Below are positions 1 to 5,814 of a stretch of 6,982 nt of DNA, piece after piece. This stretch comes from an uncultured Eubacteriales bacterium. Lineage in GTDB: Bacteria > Bacillota > Clostridia > Oscillospirales > Oscillospiraceae. Positions within the stretch are counted from its first letter, which is position 1; the number at the start of each line of letters is the position of its first letter. Location of the stretch: contig ONVR01000070.1 of assembly GCA_900321335.1 (NCBI GenBank), forward strand, positions 1-6,982. The letters run 5' to 3'. A model generated the notes under the pieces. The model searched no databases. It was given only the letters and a program-made list of their open reading frames with translations, and was not told the DNA's origin. Both the position numbers and the translations under genes were made by a program.

Positions 1-1
1 C

Positions 2-190
2 ACGGCCAAGTCCGATATCGACCGCATCCTTGACACCCTCGTCACCGGCTATGAGCAGCAGCTGGATCTGCTGTTCCAGTCGGACGCGCTGGACATCTCC
101 TCGGACATCGAGGTGCTGGAGACCATGCTGCGAAACGACGGTCTGAAAAGTGACGACAGCGGCTTCGGCACTACGGTCGGCGGCGTATAA
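2..190 (+). CDS. xpaC: XpaC-like (5-bromo-4-chloroindolyl phosphate hydrolysis family) protein, C-terminal fragment
   Basis: The first 62 readable codons form the C-terminal end of a gene that begins outside the window; the stop is TAA at 188-190. The tail contains DRILDTLVTGYEQQLDLLF, then DISSDIEVLETMLRNDGL, then a short Ser/Gly-rich end. The pattern of a helix ending in LD.LF, followed by a DISSDI.VL.TML..DGL block, matches my recollection of the C-terminus of the XpaC family (Firmicutes, often beside a TelA-type toxic-anion-resistance gene). Its biochemical role is poorly defined; the family name comes from hydrolysis of a chromogenic phosphate in Bacillus. No TelA gene lies downstream here, so any partner would have to be upstream, out of view. 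Two hairpins and a poly-T tract follow directly, so it is the last gene of its transcript. The assignment rests on about 60 residues. Confidence 0.7.
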   Translation, partial: TAKSDIDRILDTLVTGYEQQLDLLFQSDALDISSDIEVLETMLRNDGLKSDDSGFGTTVGGV

Positions 191-200
191 CGACAAAAAG

Positions 201-228
201 GCCCGGAAGGCGGACGTGCTTTCCGGGC
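201..228 (+). other. Hairpin after the XpaC-like gene, upstream of the main terminator
   Basis: GCCCGGAA (201-208) and TTCCGGGC (221-228) form a perfect 8-bp stem with a 12-nt loop, starting 10 nt after the stop codon. No good T tract follows, so it is weak as a terminator by itself. It may be an upstream or backup hairpin to the terminator at 235-259. Its 3' arm can also pair with 239-245, as described in the findings. Confidence 0.55.
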
Positions 229-234
229 TTCCTT

Positions 235-259
235 CAGCCCCGGAAGGGGCTGTTTTTTT
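235..259 (+). terminator. Intrinsic terminator of the XpaC-like gene
   Basis: CAGCCCC (235-241) and GGGGCTG (246-252) form a perfect 7-bp GC-rich stem closed by a GGAA tetraloop. Seven T residues (253-259) follow immediately. This is a textbook Rho-independent terminator. It ends just 10 nt before the -35 of the next gene's promoter, so it isolates the MATE gene from the upstream transcript. Confidence 0.88.
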
Positions 260-269
260 GTGAAAAACC

Positions 270-298
270 TTAACAAATGTAAAAATAAGGTTTATAAT
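270..298 (+). promoter_or_regulatory. SigA-type promoter of the MATE transporter gene
   Basis: A -35 box TTAACA (270-275) lies exactly 17 nt upstream of a perfect -10 box TATAAT (293-298). The segment is AT-rich in an otherwise GC-rich window. Transcription is predicted to start near 305. A GTG at 260 that is in frame with the transporter gene would therefore lie upstream of the transcript, which supports the ATG at 353 as the true start. Confidence 0.85.
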
Positions 299-352
299 GT
301 TTGTTTGCCGGACGCAAAAGCTTTTCCCGGCGACGGAGGATATGACGCTACG

Positions 353-1714
353 ATGAACAAGACCCATGAAATCAACATGCTCAGCGGCCCCATGGCCGGT
401 AAGATCTTCAAATTTGCCCTGCCCCTGGCGGCCACCAACATTCTCCAGCAGCTGTTCAACTCCGCCGACGTGGCGGTTGTGGGGCGGTTTGCCGGCAGCG
501 GCCCTCTGGCCGCGGTGGGGGCGACCACGGCGGTGACCAGTCTGTTCATCAACATCTTCGTCGGCCTGTCCATCGGCGCCAACGTCATCGTGTCCAAGTT
601 TCTGGGCCAGAATGAGAGAGAAAACGTCCGCAAGGCCGTCAGCACCTCCATGATCCTGGCACTGATCAGCGGCTTTTTCCTCATTGCCGTGGGCCTTCTC
701 CTGGCAGAGCCCCTGCTGCGGCTCATGTCCACACCGGAGGATATCATCGGCATGTCCGCGCTGTATCTGAAGATCTACTTTGCCGGTATGCCCTTTTTCA
801 TGCTCTACAATTTCGGTTCCGCGATCCTGCGCAGCATCGGCGACACCCGCCGTCCTCTGATCTGTCTGATCGCCTCCGGGATCCTGAATATCCTGCTGAA
901 CCTGTTTTTTGTCATCGTGTGCAAAATGGACGTGGCCGGGGTCGCCCTTGCCACGGTCCTGTCCAATATCCTCTGCTCCGGTCTGGTGGTCTACTTCCTG
1001 ATCACGGAAAAGAGCGCCATCCGGCTGGACCTGCGGCAGATGAAGATGGACGGCGCCCTTCTCCGACGCATCATCGCCATCGGTGTCCCCGCCGGGATCC
1101 AGGGCATGGTCTTTTCCGTCTCCAACGTGGTGATTCAGTCCTTCATCAACGGCTTCGGCTCCACGGTCGTGGCCTCCACGGCGGCCGCTCTGAATTTTGA
1201 GCTGTACTCCGCTTTCATCCTCCAGGCATTCGGAAACGCAGCCACCACCTTTGTCAGTCAGAACTACGGCGCGGGGCAGTATGACAGGTGCCATCGGGCC
1301 TATCTGCTCAGCGCGGGGATCGGCGTGGCCTGCTCCATGGCCGTCTCCTGGCTGATCATTCTCTTTGCCCGGCCTCTGCTGACTCTGTTTACCTCCGACG
1401 GGGAGGTGCTGCGTCTTGGGGTCATGCGGATCCGGTACATTCTGGCGCTTCAATTCCTCAACGCCATTATGGACATCACCGCCGGCTCTCTGCGCGGTCT
1501 CGGGCACTCCGCCCTGCCCGCCGTCATCTCCATGGCCGGGGTCTGCGGCGTCCGTCTGCTCTACGTCTACACCCTGTTCCGGCGCTTTAACACCTACAGC
1601 GCCCTGCTGGTGATCTACCCCGTCAGCTGGCTGGTTACCGGCGCGATCATGATCCTCTGTTACGTGGTCGTCCGGCGGCGTCTGACGGCCCGGGCAGCCC
1701 CCACGGCACCGTAA
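353..1714 (+). CDS. MATE family multidrug/organic cation efflux transporter
   Basis: This 453-aa protein has the usual length and a 12-helix pattern for MATE antiporters, which export cationic drugs, dyes or metabolites in exchange for Na+ or H+. It consists of two homologous MatE halves, about residues 18-178 and 240-400. Visible family features are MLSGPMAGKIFKFALPL near the start, AVVGRFAG (41-48), RSIGDTRRP (160-168), FVSQNYGAGQ (300-309) and RGLGHSALP (381-389), the last mirroring the loop of the first half. The start was set at ATG 353 because the predicted transcript begins near 305 and the conserved N-terminus MNKTHEINML begins there. The upstream GGAGG (335-339) is 13 nt from this ATG, longer than usual. 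The gene stands alone, with its own promoter and a shared terminator downstream. The substrate cannot be told from sequence. Confidence 0.93.
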   Translation: MNKTHEINMLSGPMAGKIFKFALPLAATNILQQLFNSADVAVVGRFAGSGPLAAVGATTAVTSLFINIFVGLSIGANVIVSKFLGQNERENVRKAVSTSMILALISGFFLIAVGLLLAEPLLRLMSTPEDIIGMSALYLKIYFAGMPFFMLYNFGSAILRSIGDTRRPLICLIASGILNILLNLFFVIVCKMDVAGVALATVLSNILCSGLVVYFLITEKSAIRLDLRQMKMDGALLRRIIAIGVPAGIQGMVFSVSNVVIQSFINGFGSTVVASTAAALNFELYSAFILQAFGNAATTFVSQNYGAGQYDRCHRAYLLSAGIGVACSMAVSWLIILFARPLLTLFTSDGEVLRLGVMRIRYILALQFLNAIMDITAGSLRGLGHSALPAVISMAGVCGVRLLYVYTLFRRFNTYSALLVIYPVSWLVTGAIMILCYVVVRRRLTARAAPTAP

Positions 1715-1718
1715 ACAG

Positions 1719-1753
1719 AAACCCCCATACAGCCAAAGGCTGTATGGGGGTTT
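1719..1753. terminator. Bidirectional terminator between convergent genes
   Basis: CCCCCATACAGCC (1722-1734), loop AAA, and GGCTGTATGGGGG (1738-1750) form a perfect 13-bp stem. Flanking AAA/TTT extends it to 16 bp. TTTT follows on the plus strand and TTT on the minus strand. It lies 4 nt after the MATE stop and 2 nt from the Nudix stop on the other strand, so it most likely ends both converging transcripts, more strongly on the plus side. Confidence 0.9.
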
Positions 1754-1755
1754 TG

Positions 1756-2241
1756 CTATCGTGCAAGCTCCCTGCCGTTGAGCACCGCCCGGGTCAGGGT
1801 ATCTCCCCGGTAACAGAGCTTCAGAGAGAAAAACGGCACCCGCTGCTCCAGCAGCTCGAGGAAAATACGGTCTCCCTGCCACAATTCCTTAGTCAGCAGC
1901 TCCCGCTTCCCGATCCAGGCCAGTTCTCCCTCGTCGCAGTCCGTCAGCGTCCCTGTGAAGCTGTCGCTCCAGAACAGATGCATCCATTCGGTGCCGAACT
2001 CCTCGGACACGAAGGTGACGATGCCCCGGTACTCCCAGTCGGTGACGGTCAGCCCCGTCTCCTCCCGGATCTCCCGCAGGGCGCAGTCCTCGGGGCTCTC
2101 GCCGGGCTCAAACTTGCCGCCGATGCCCAGCCATTTGTCCCGATTCATGTCGTTTTCCTTCTTGACCCGGTGGAGCATCAGGTACTTGCCGTCCCGCTCC
2201 AGATAGCACAGGGTCGTATTCTTCATGGACAAATCGGACAT
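1756..2241 (-). CDS. Nudix hydrolase, MutT/8-oxo-dGTP diphosphatase-like
   Basis: This 161-aa protein carries a complete Nudix box, GX5EX7REUXEEXGU: G42, E48, R56-E57, E60-E61 and G63-L64 within GGKFEPGESPEDCALREI and the following REETGL. The glutamates bind the Mg2+ needed to cleave a nucleoside diphosphate linked to another group. The N-terminus (NTTLCYLERDGKYLMLHR) and the stretch VTFVSEEFGTEWMHLF resemble the subgroup commonly annotated as 8-oxo-dGTP diphosphatase, which removes oxidised nucleotides. The exact substrate is not proven by motif. The start at 2241 has GAGGA 8 nt upstream, inside the last codons of the preceding gene. A second Met at residue 6 (start 2226) is possible, because related proteins often begin MKNTTLCYLE. 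It is the last gene of the phosphate-transporter operon, 4 nt after the unknown gene, and is probably translationally coupled to it. Confidence 0.9.
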   Translation of the reverse strand: MSDLSMKNTTLCYLERDGKYLMLHRVKKENDMNRDKWLGIGGKFEPGESPEDCALREIREETGLTVTDWEYRGIVTFVSEEFGTEWMHLFWSDSFTGTLTDCDEGELAWIGKRELLTKELWQGDRIFLELLEQRVPFFSLKLCYRGDTLTRAVLNGRELAR

Positions 2242-2245
2242 CGAC

Positions 2246-2848
2246 CTATTCCTCTTCTGGGCTCTCCGGATACCGGTACAGCCAGTTTTCTCCCCGGTAA
2301 GAGGCGATCTCCTCCGTCAGCTTTTTCAGATAAGCAGCCGCCTGGGGCTCCCGGGCAAACCAGATGTTTTTCCGGCTCATCCCCCAGCCGTTCTGCTCCG
2401 CCTCCGGGACGGCCCACCGGAGGTAGCTCCGCTCGGTCTCCGGCAGCAACACACAGTTGGCGGCCTCGTCCATGACGTTGTAGGTCTGCACGTATCCCCC
2501 GTCAAAGGTCAGCTCTTCATAGCCCCGGTTGACCACGGCGTCGGCGTACCAGCCCACCACTGCGGTTCTGTCCTTTTCCACACCGGCGCACCAGACCACA
2601 AGCACGTGCTCGGCAAGCTCCGCCTCCAGGTCCGTATCCCCGATGTTCTCCACGGGCAGGCCCTCGTCACCGGCGTCAAACCAGCCCAGGCAGAACGCCC
2701 CGTTAGGTGCCTTCACCGGGTCAAAATTATACTTTTCGTATACCGCTTCCGGGTCCAGAGCCTCCCCGGCCGGTCCCAGGGGCATATCTTCCCGGACCGC
2801 GCCCTTGTAAAAGCGCATGGCGGGTATTTTCAAAAACAGGATCTTCAT
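2246..2848 (-). CDS. Uncharacterised acidic 200-aa protein in the phosphate-transporter operon
   Basis: I do not recognise a named family with confidence. The protein is soluble and acidic, with no signal peptide or membrane segment. It begins MKILFLKIPAMRFYKG and has VYEKYNFDP around 36-44. A hydrophobic strand followed by a GWY motif lies at about 82-101 (VLVVWCAGVEKDRTAVVGWY), and RKNIWFARE at 159-167 is followed by a helical tail ending in acidic residues. From memory, an opening of MKILF..... and a V.GWY strand occur together in uncharacterised bacterial proteins, some fused to HNH nucleases. No nuclease motif is visible here, and this is not proof of function. Start: GGAGG (2857-2861) lies 8 nt upstream. 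It is spaced 28 nt after the Na/Pi transporter gene and 4 nt before the Nudix gene, so all three are probably one transcript. Confidence 0.85.
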   Translation of the reverse strand: MKILFLKIPAMRFYKGAVREDMPLGPAGEALDPEAVYEKYNFDPVKAPNGAFCLGWFDAGDEGLPVENIGDTDLEAELAEHVLVVWCAGVEKDRTAVVGWYADAVVNRGYEELTFDGGYVQTYNVMDEAANCVLLPETERSYLRWAVPEAEQNGWGMSRKNIWFAREPQAAAYLKKLTEEIASYRGENWLYRYPESPEEE

Positions 2849-2876
2849 TTCCGTCCCCTCCGTAAATCGATCTGCA

Positions 2877-4508
2877 TCAGTAATTCGTATTGGGGCTCAA
2901 CGCGCAGGCGATGTTGATGGCGTGGTCGGAGCAGCGCTCCAGATCCGAGGACATATCCGTGAACACCACGCCGCCCAGCGGATCGCACTGTGCCTTCATC
3001 AGCCGCTGCACGTGGTTGTTTACGATCTCCTTCTGGAAATCGTCCACCTGCTGCTCCAGAGCCTCCGCCTGGGGGATCAGTTCGAACTTCTCCTCTTCAA
3101 AGATGGTGATGCCCAGATCCACGGAGCGCAGCACGTCGTCGGCCAGCTCCCGCAGCTCCTGCACAGCAACGGCGGAGAGCTGTGCCCGCTTGCTGTAGAC
3201 CTCCTGGGCATACTCGATGATGTTCTCCGCATGGTCGCTCAGACGCTCCATATCCGCCACCACCAGGGTCATCATGGACACGGTGTTCTGATCCTTTTCG
3301 GACAGATCCAGCGTCCGCAGCTGCACCAGCTGGTTGATGATGGCGTGGTCCAGATAGTTGACCGTATCCTCTACCTGCTCCACCTCTTCAAACAGAGAGG
3401 TGTCCAGGTTGAAAAAGGCGCTGATGGACATCTGCAGATTGTTCTCCGCGATGCGGCCCATGCGGGTGATCTCTTTTCTGGCATAGCTCAACGCCAGGGC
3501 CGGCGGCATTTGGGTCACGTTGACCAGATACTGGAGCTTGCGGTCCTCGAAGCTGCGCTTCTCCTCGGGGCGGATGGGGATGACCCGCTGGGACAGAGCA
3601 ACGATCTGGCCGGCAAAGGGCAGCTCGACGATAACGGCAAAGACAGCAAAGATCGTATGGGTATTTGCGATCTGGCGGCCGATATTCGAGGGTGAGAGGG
3701 ACACGATTCCATCCAGGATCTGCGGGAAAACATTGATCAGCGCAACGATCAAAGCCGCACGAATAATATTGAACAGCAGATTCAGAATTGCCGTGCGCTT
3801 TCCGTTGCGGTTTGACGTCAGAGAGGCCAGAATATTGGGCGCCACGGATCCGATGGCGGCGCCGATGATCAGGTATACGGCGACCCGATAGGAGATCAGC
3901 CCCTGCACCGCGAAGGTCTGAAAGATGACCGTGGAGGAGGACGAGCTCTGCAGCAGTGCCGTGAACAGGATGCCAAATAAGATCGCCAATGCCGGATGAT
4001 TCAAGCCGGAGAGAATCCTGATAAATTCCGGACTCTCAGCCAAGGGCGCGATTGCCGACTTGATAATGCTGATACCGACAAACAGCATGCCAAAGCCCAT
4101 GACAATGGCGCCAACGTATTTATACGTGGATTTCTTGATAAACAGGAATACGATGGCACCGAGAAACAGGATGACCGGTGCGTACTGTCCCAGATTGAAC
4201 GCTGTAATCTGAGCCGTGATGGTCGTACCGATATTGGCGCCCATGATGACGCCGATGGCCTGCCCCAGATTCATCAGGCCGGAGTTTACAAAGCTGATGA
4301 CCATCATATCCGTGGCCGAAGAGCTCTGTACCAGTACCGTGACCAGTACGCCCACCAGAGCGCCGATAATCCGGTTGGATGTGGCGTGCTCCAGAATCAC
4401 CCGGAGTTTGTCACCCGCCGCGTTTTTCAGCCCTGTAGACATGATGGACATGCCGTACAGGAACAGTCCGATTCCTCCCAGCAGAGAGAAAATTCCCATA
4501 AGTGTCAT
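2877..4508 (-). CDS. Na/Pi cotransporter family protein with C-terminal PhoU-like domain
   Basis: This 543-aa membrane protein is likely a sodium-dependent phosphate importer. Residues 1 to about 310 hold two inverted Na_Pi_cotrans repeats. The first has QSSSAT (61-66) and GANIGTT (90-96); the second has QSSSSS (187-192) and GAAIGS (216-221), where the family usually has G-N-IGT. Residues of about 330-540 form a cytoplasmic helical PhoU-like domain with two metal-binding type motifs, DMERLSDHAENI (419-430) and DLERCSDHAINIA (522-534). The start is placed at ATG 4508 because AGAAGG lies 8 nt upstream and the predicted transcript begins near 4569. An in-frame ATG at 4589 would lie outside that transcript, and ATG 4499 has no good ribosome binding site. 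It is first in an operon with the unknown and Nudix genes, directly downstream of a PhoB/PhoR-type pair. Confidence 0.93.
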   Translation of the reverse strand: MTLMGIFSLLGGIGLFLYGMSIMSTGLKNAAGDKLRVILEHATSNRIIGALVGVLVTVLVQSSSATDMMVISFVNSGLMNLGQAIGVIMGANIGTTITAQITAFNLGQYAPVILFLGAIVFLFIKKSTYKYVGAIVMGFGMLFVGISIIKSAIAPLAESPEFIRILSGLNHPALAILFGILFTALLQSSSSSTVIFQTFAVQGLISYRVAVYLIIGAAIGSVAPNILASLTSNRNGKRTAILNLLFNIIRAALIVALINVFPQILDGIVSLSPSNIGRQIANTHTIFAVFAVIVELPFAGQIVALSQRVIPIRPEEKRSFEDRKLQYLVNVTQMPPALALSYARKEITRMGRIAENNLQMSISAFFNLDTSLFEEVEQVEDTVNYLDHAIINQLVQLRTLDLSEKDQNTVSMMTLVVADMERLSDHAENIIEYAQEVYSKRAQLSAVAVQELRELADDVLRSVDLGITIFEEEKFELIPQAEALEQQVDDFQKEIVNNHVQRLMKAQCDPLGGVVFTDMSSDLERCSDHAINIACALSPNTNY

Positions 4509-4548
4509 TCGTATTACCTTCTTTTGCGCCGTATATTCCGTCCGCAGC

Positions 4549-4612
4549 AAAACCGCAGACCGATTTGCCATTGGCATTGTACCAGCCAAATGTAAAATCG
4601 GTCTGCGGTTTT
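4549..4612 (-). terminator. Long inverted repeat ending the two-component transcript
   Basis: AAAACCGCAGACCGATTT (4549-4566) and its exact reverse complement (4595-4612) form a perfect 18-bp stem with a 28-nt loop. The loop has a further short stem, TTGGC (4571-4575) with GCCAA (4585-4589). The repeat begins 9 nt after the kinase stop codon. On the minus strand the stem ends in TTTT and then GC, so the T tract is modest. On the plus strand it ends in five Ts. The best reading is a terminator for the response regulator/kinase transcript. Confidence 0.65.
4576..4584 (-). promoter_or_regulatory. Candidate extended -10 promoter of the Na/Pi cotransporter operon
   Basis: On the minus strand TGGTACAAT (4584-4576) fits the extended -10 pattern TGnTATAAT with one mismatch. 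There is no recognisable -35 at the right distance, which is typical of activator-dependent promoters. The predicted start is near 4569, giving a leader of about 60 nt before the ATG at 4508. An alternative reading is TTTACA (4618-4613), an 18-nt spacer and TACATT (4594-4589). The promoter sits in the loop of the inverted repeat at 4549-4612. Confidence 0.45.
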
Positions 4613-4629
4613 TGTAAAGTTTATGTAAA
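4591..4629 (-). promoter_or_regulatory. Candidate Pho box: TTTACA repeats in 11-bp register
   Basis: On the minus strand TTTACA occurs at 4629-4624, 4618-4613 and 4596-4591. The starts are separated by 11 and 22 bp, so they occupy slots 1, 2 and 4 of an 11-bp repeat. Slot 3 (4607-4602) reads CGCAGA and is degenerate. The established Bacillus PhoP-binding consensus is TT[ATC]A[CT]A with about 5-bp spacers, placed just upstream of the -10. Here the last repeat ends 9 nt before the candidate -10. The first repeat lies within the final kinase codons. A PhoP-type regulator gene lies immediately upstream. Confidence 0.5.
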
Positions 4630-5814
4630 ATTCACGGTGATCTCCGTCCCCGCATTCAGGGCGCTCTTCAGGCTGATCTTACCCCCGTGCATCTCCGCCA
4701 CATGCTTGACGATGGAAAGGCCCAGGCCCGTGCCTCCCGTGGCCCGGGAGTGGCTCTTGTCCACCCGGTAAAACCGCTCGAAGATCCGTTTCTGGTGCTC
4801 CGGGGAGATGCCGATGCCCGTATCCTTCACCGTGACGGCCCGGTCTGACACCACCACGTCCACCCTGCCGTTTTCCCGGTTGTATCGGATGGCGTTTTCC
4901 ATGAGATTGTAGAGCATTTCCCACAGCTTCCGCTCGTCCCCCACCACAGTCATGGCGCTGCCGGAGACGTGGATCTGGATCCCCCGCTTTTCGGCCAGGG
5001 CGGAGAGCTGATCCGCGCACTCCATGGAAAGAGCCAGCATATCCACCGGCTCGGGGTTTTCCAGGGTCTCGCCGCTGTCCAGCCGGGACAGCTCCAGAAT
5101 ATCGTTCACCAGCATGAGCATTCTGCTGGATTCGGCGTGGATCTTCTCGGCAAAGGGCTTGACGTCGTTGGGTCTGGCCATACCGTTGGCGATCATCTCG
5201 GCATAACCGGAGATGGTCGTCAGGGGCGTTTTCAGCTCGTGGGTCACGTTGGCTGTGAACTCCTGCCGCATATCCTGCTCGCTGCTCCGGCTGGACTGGA
5301 GCTGCCGGACCAGCGGCTCCATTTCCGGATAGGGCGCGGTGATCGCCCCATCCCTGTCCACGCTGTCCGCCAGGACCCGGATGGGCTTTACGATCGCCCG
5401 GGCCCGGAATGCGGCGGCAACGGCCGCCATTGCCGCCACCGCCAGCACGATCACGGCAATTTCCCCGTAGCTGCCGTCAAGATCCGGCGCTTCCGCGATA
5501 GCCTCCAGCGTGCCGCCGCCTGAAAGGGCCGCCTGCGCCGTGAGCACACCCCGGTCCTCCGGCAGCTCCCCCACGGTCCCGGATGTCCCGTCAGGCAGCC
5601 GGAAGGACAGATACACGCCCTCCGGCGTCAGCGTCTCCAGGCTCTCCGGTCCGTACCGGTCAAAGGCTTCTCCAAGGGCGGCAGCCTGCCGGTCCAGACG
5701 GATCCGGGCCTGCTGCCGGACGCCTCCGAGGATCACAAGGCACCCCGCCGCCAGGGCGATAATGGCCGCGGCCACAGCCGTATAAAACAGATGGAGGGTT
5801 ATTTTTTCGTTCAT
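4621..5814 (-). CDS. Sensor histidine kinase, PhoR-like two-component partner
   Basis: This 397-aa membrane kinase likely autophosphorylates and passes phosphate to the response regulator encoded just before it. Two membrane helices (about 10-31 and 118-138) enclose an outer domain of about 86 residues. The cytoplasmic part has a HisKA domain with the phosphoacceptor His192 in THELKTPL, and a HATPase_c domain with the N box NLMENAIRYN (303-312), DTGIGI (331-336), the F box ERFYRVDKSHSR and GGTGLGLSIVKH (360-371). All the catalytic motifs are intact. No PAS domain and only a short linker are seen between TM2 and HisKA, so it is smaller than a classical PhoR. The start at 5814 has GGAGA upstream, and its ATG overlaps the regulator's TGA (ATGA), indicating coupled translation. 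An upstream in-frame ATG at 5952 lies within the regulator gene and is unlikely. The phosphate signal is inferred from its neighbours. Confidence 0.93.
   Translation of the reverse strand: MNEKITLHLFYTAVAAAIIALAAGCLVILGGVRQQARIRLDRQAAALGEAFDRYGPESLETLTPEGVYLSFRLPDGTSGTVGELPEDRGVLTAQAALSGGGTLEAIAEAPDLDGSYGEIAVIVLAVAAMAAVAAAFRARAIVKPIRVLADSVDRDGAITAPYPEMEPLVRQLQSSRSSEQDMRQEFTANVTHELKTPLTTISGYAEMIANGMARPNDVKPFAEKIHAESSRMLMLVNDILELSRLDSGETLENPEPVDMLALSMECADQLSALAEKRGIQIHVSGSAMTVVGDERKLWEMLYNLMENAIRYNRENGRVDVVVSDRAVTVKDTGIGISPEHQKRIFERFYRVDKSHSRATGGTGLGLSIVKHVAEMHGGKISLKSALNAGTEITVNFT

Noticed and set aside
270..275. TTAACA upstream of the MATE gene as a Pho box
   Set aside because: Only a single copy is present, with no second hexamer in an 11-bp register; it is fully explained as the -35 element 17 nt from TATAAT.
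260..352. N-terminal extension of the MATE protein from a GTG at 260
   Set aside because: It lies upstream of the predicted transcription start (about 305), overlaps the promoter, and encodes residues unlike a MATE N-terminus.
1744..2917. Long plus-strand open frames opposite the Nudix and unknown genes
   Set aside because: They are antisense shadows of minus-strand genes with clear motifs, ribosome binding sites and operon spacing; their translations show no family features.
4509..4589. N-terminal extension of the Na/Pi cotransporter from an ATG at 4589
   Set aside because: The extension runs through the inverted repeat and candidate promoter, lacks a ribosome binding site, and the family begins near the membrane helix coded from 4508.
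2817..4617. Plus-strand open frames opposite the Na/Pi cotransporter gene
   Set aside because: They are antisense to a well-supported gene, have His/Gln-rich or low-complexity translations, and show no start signals.
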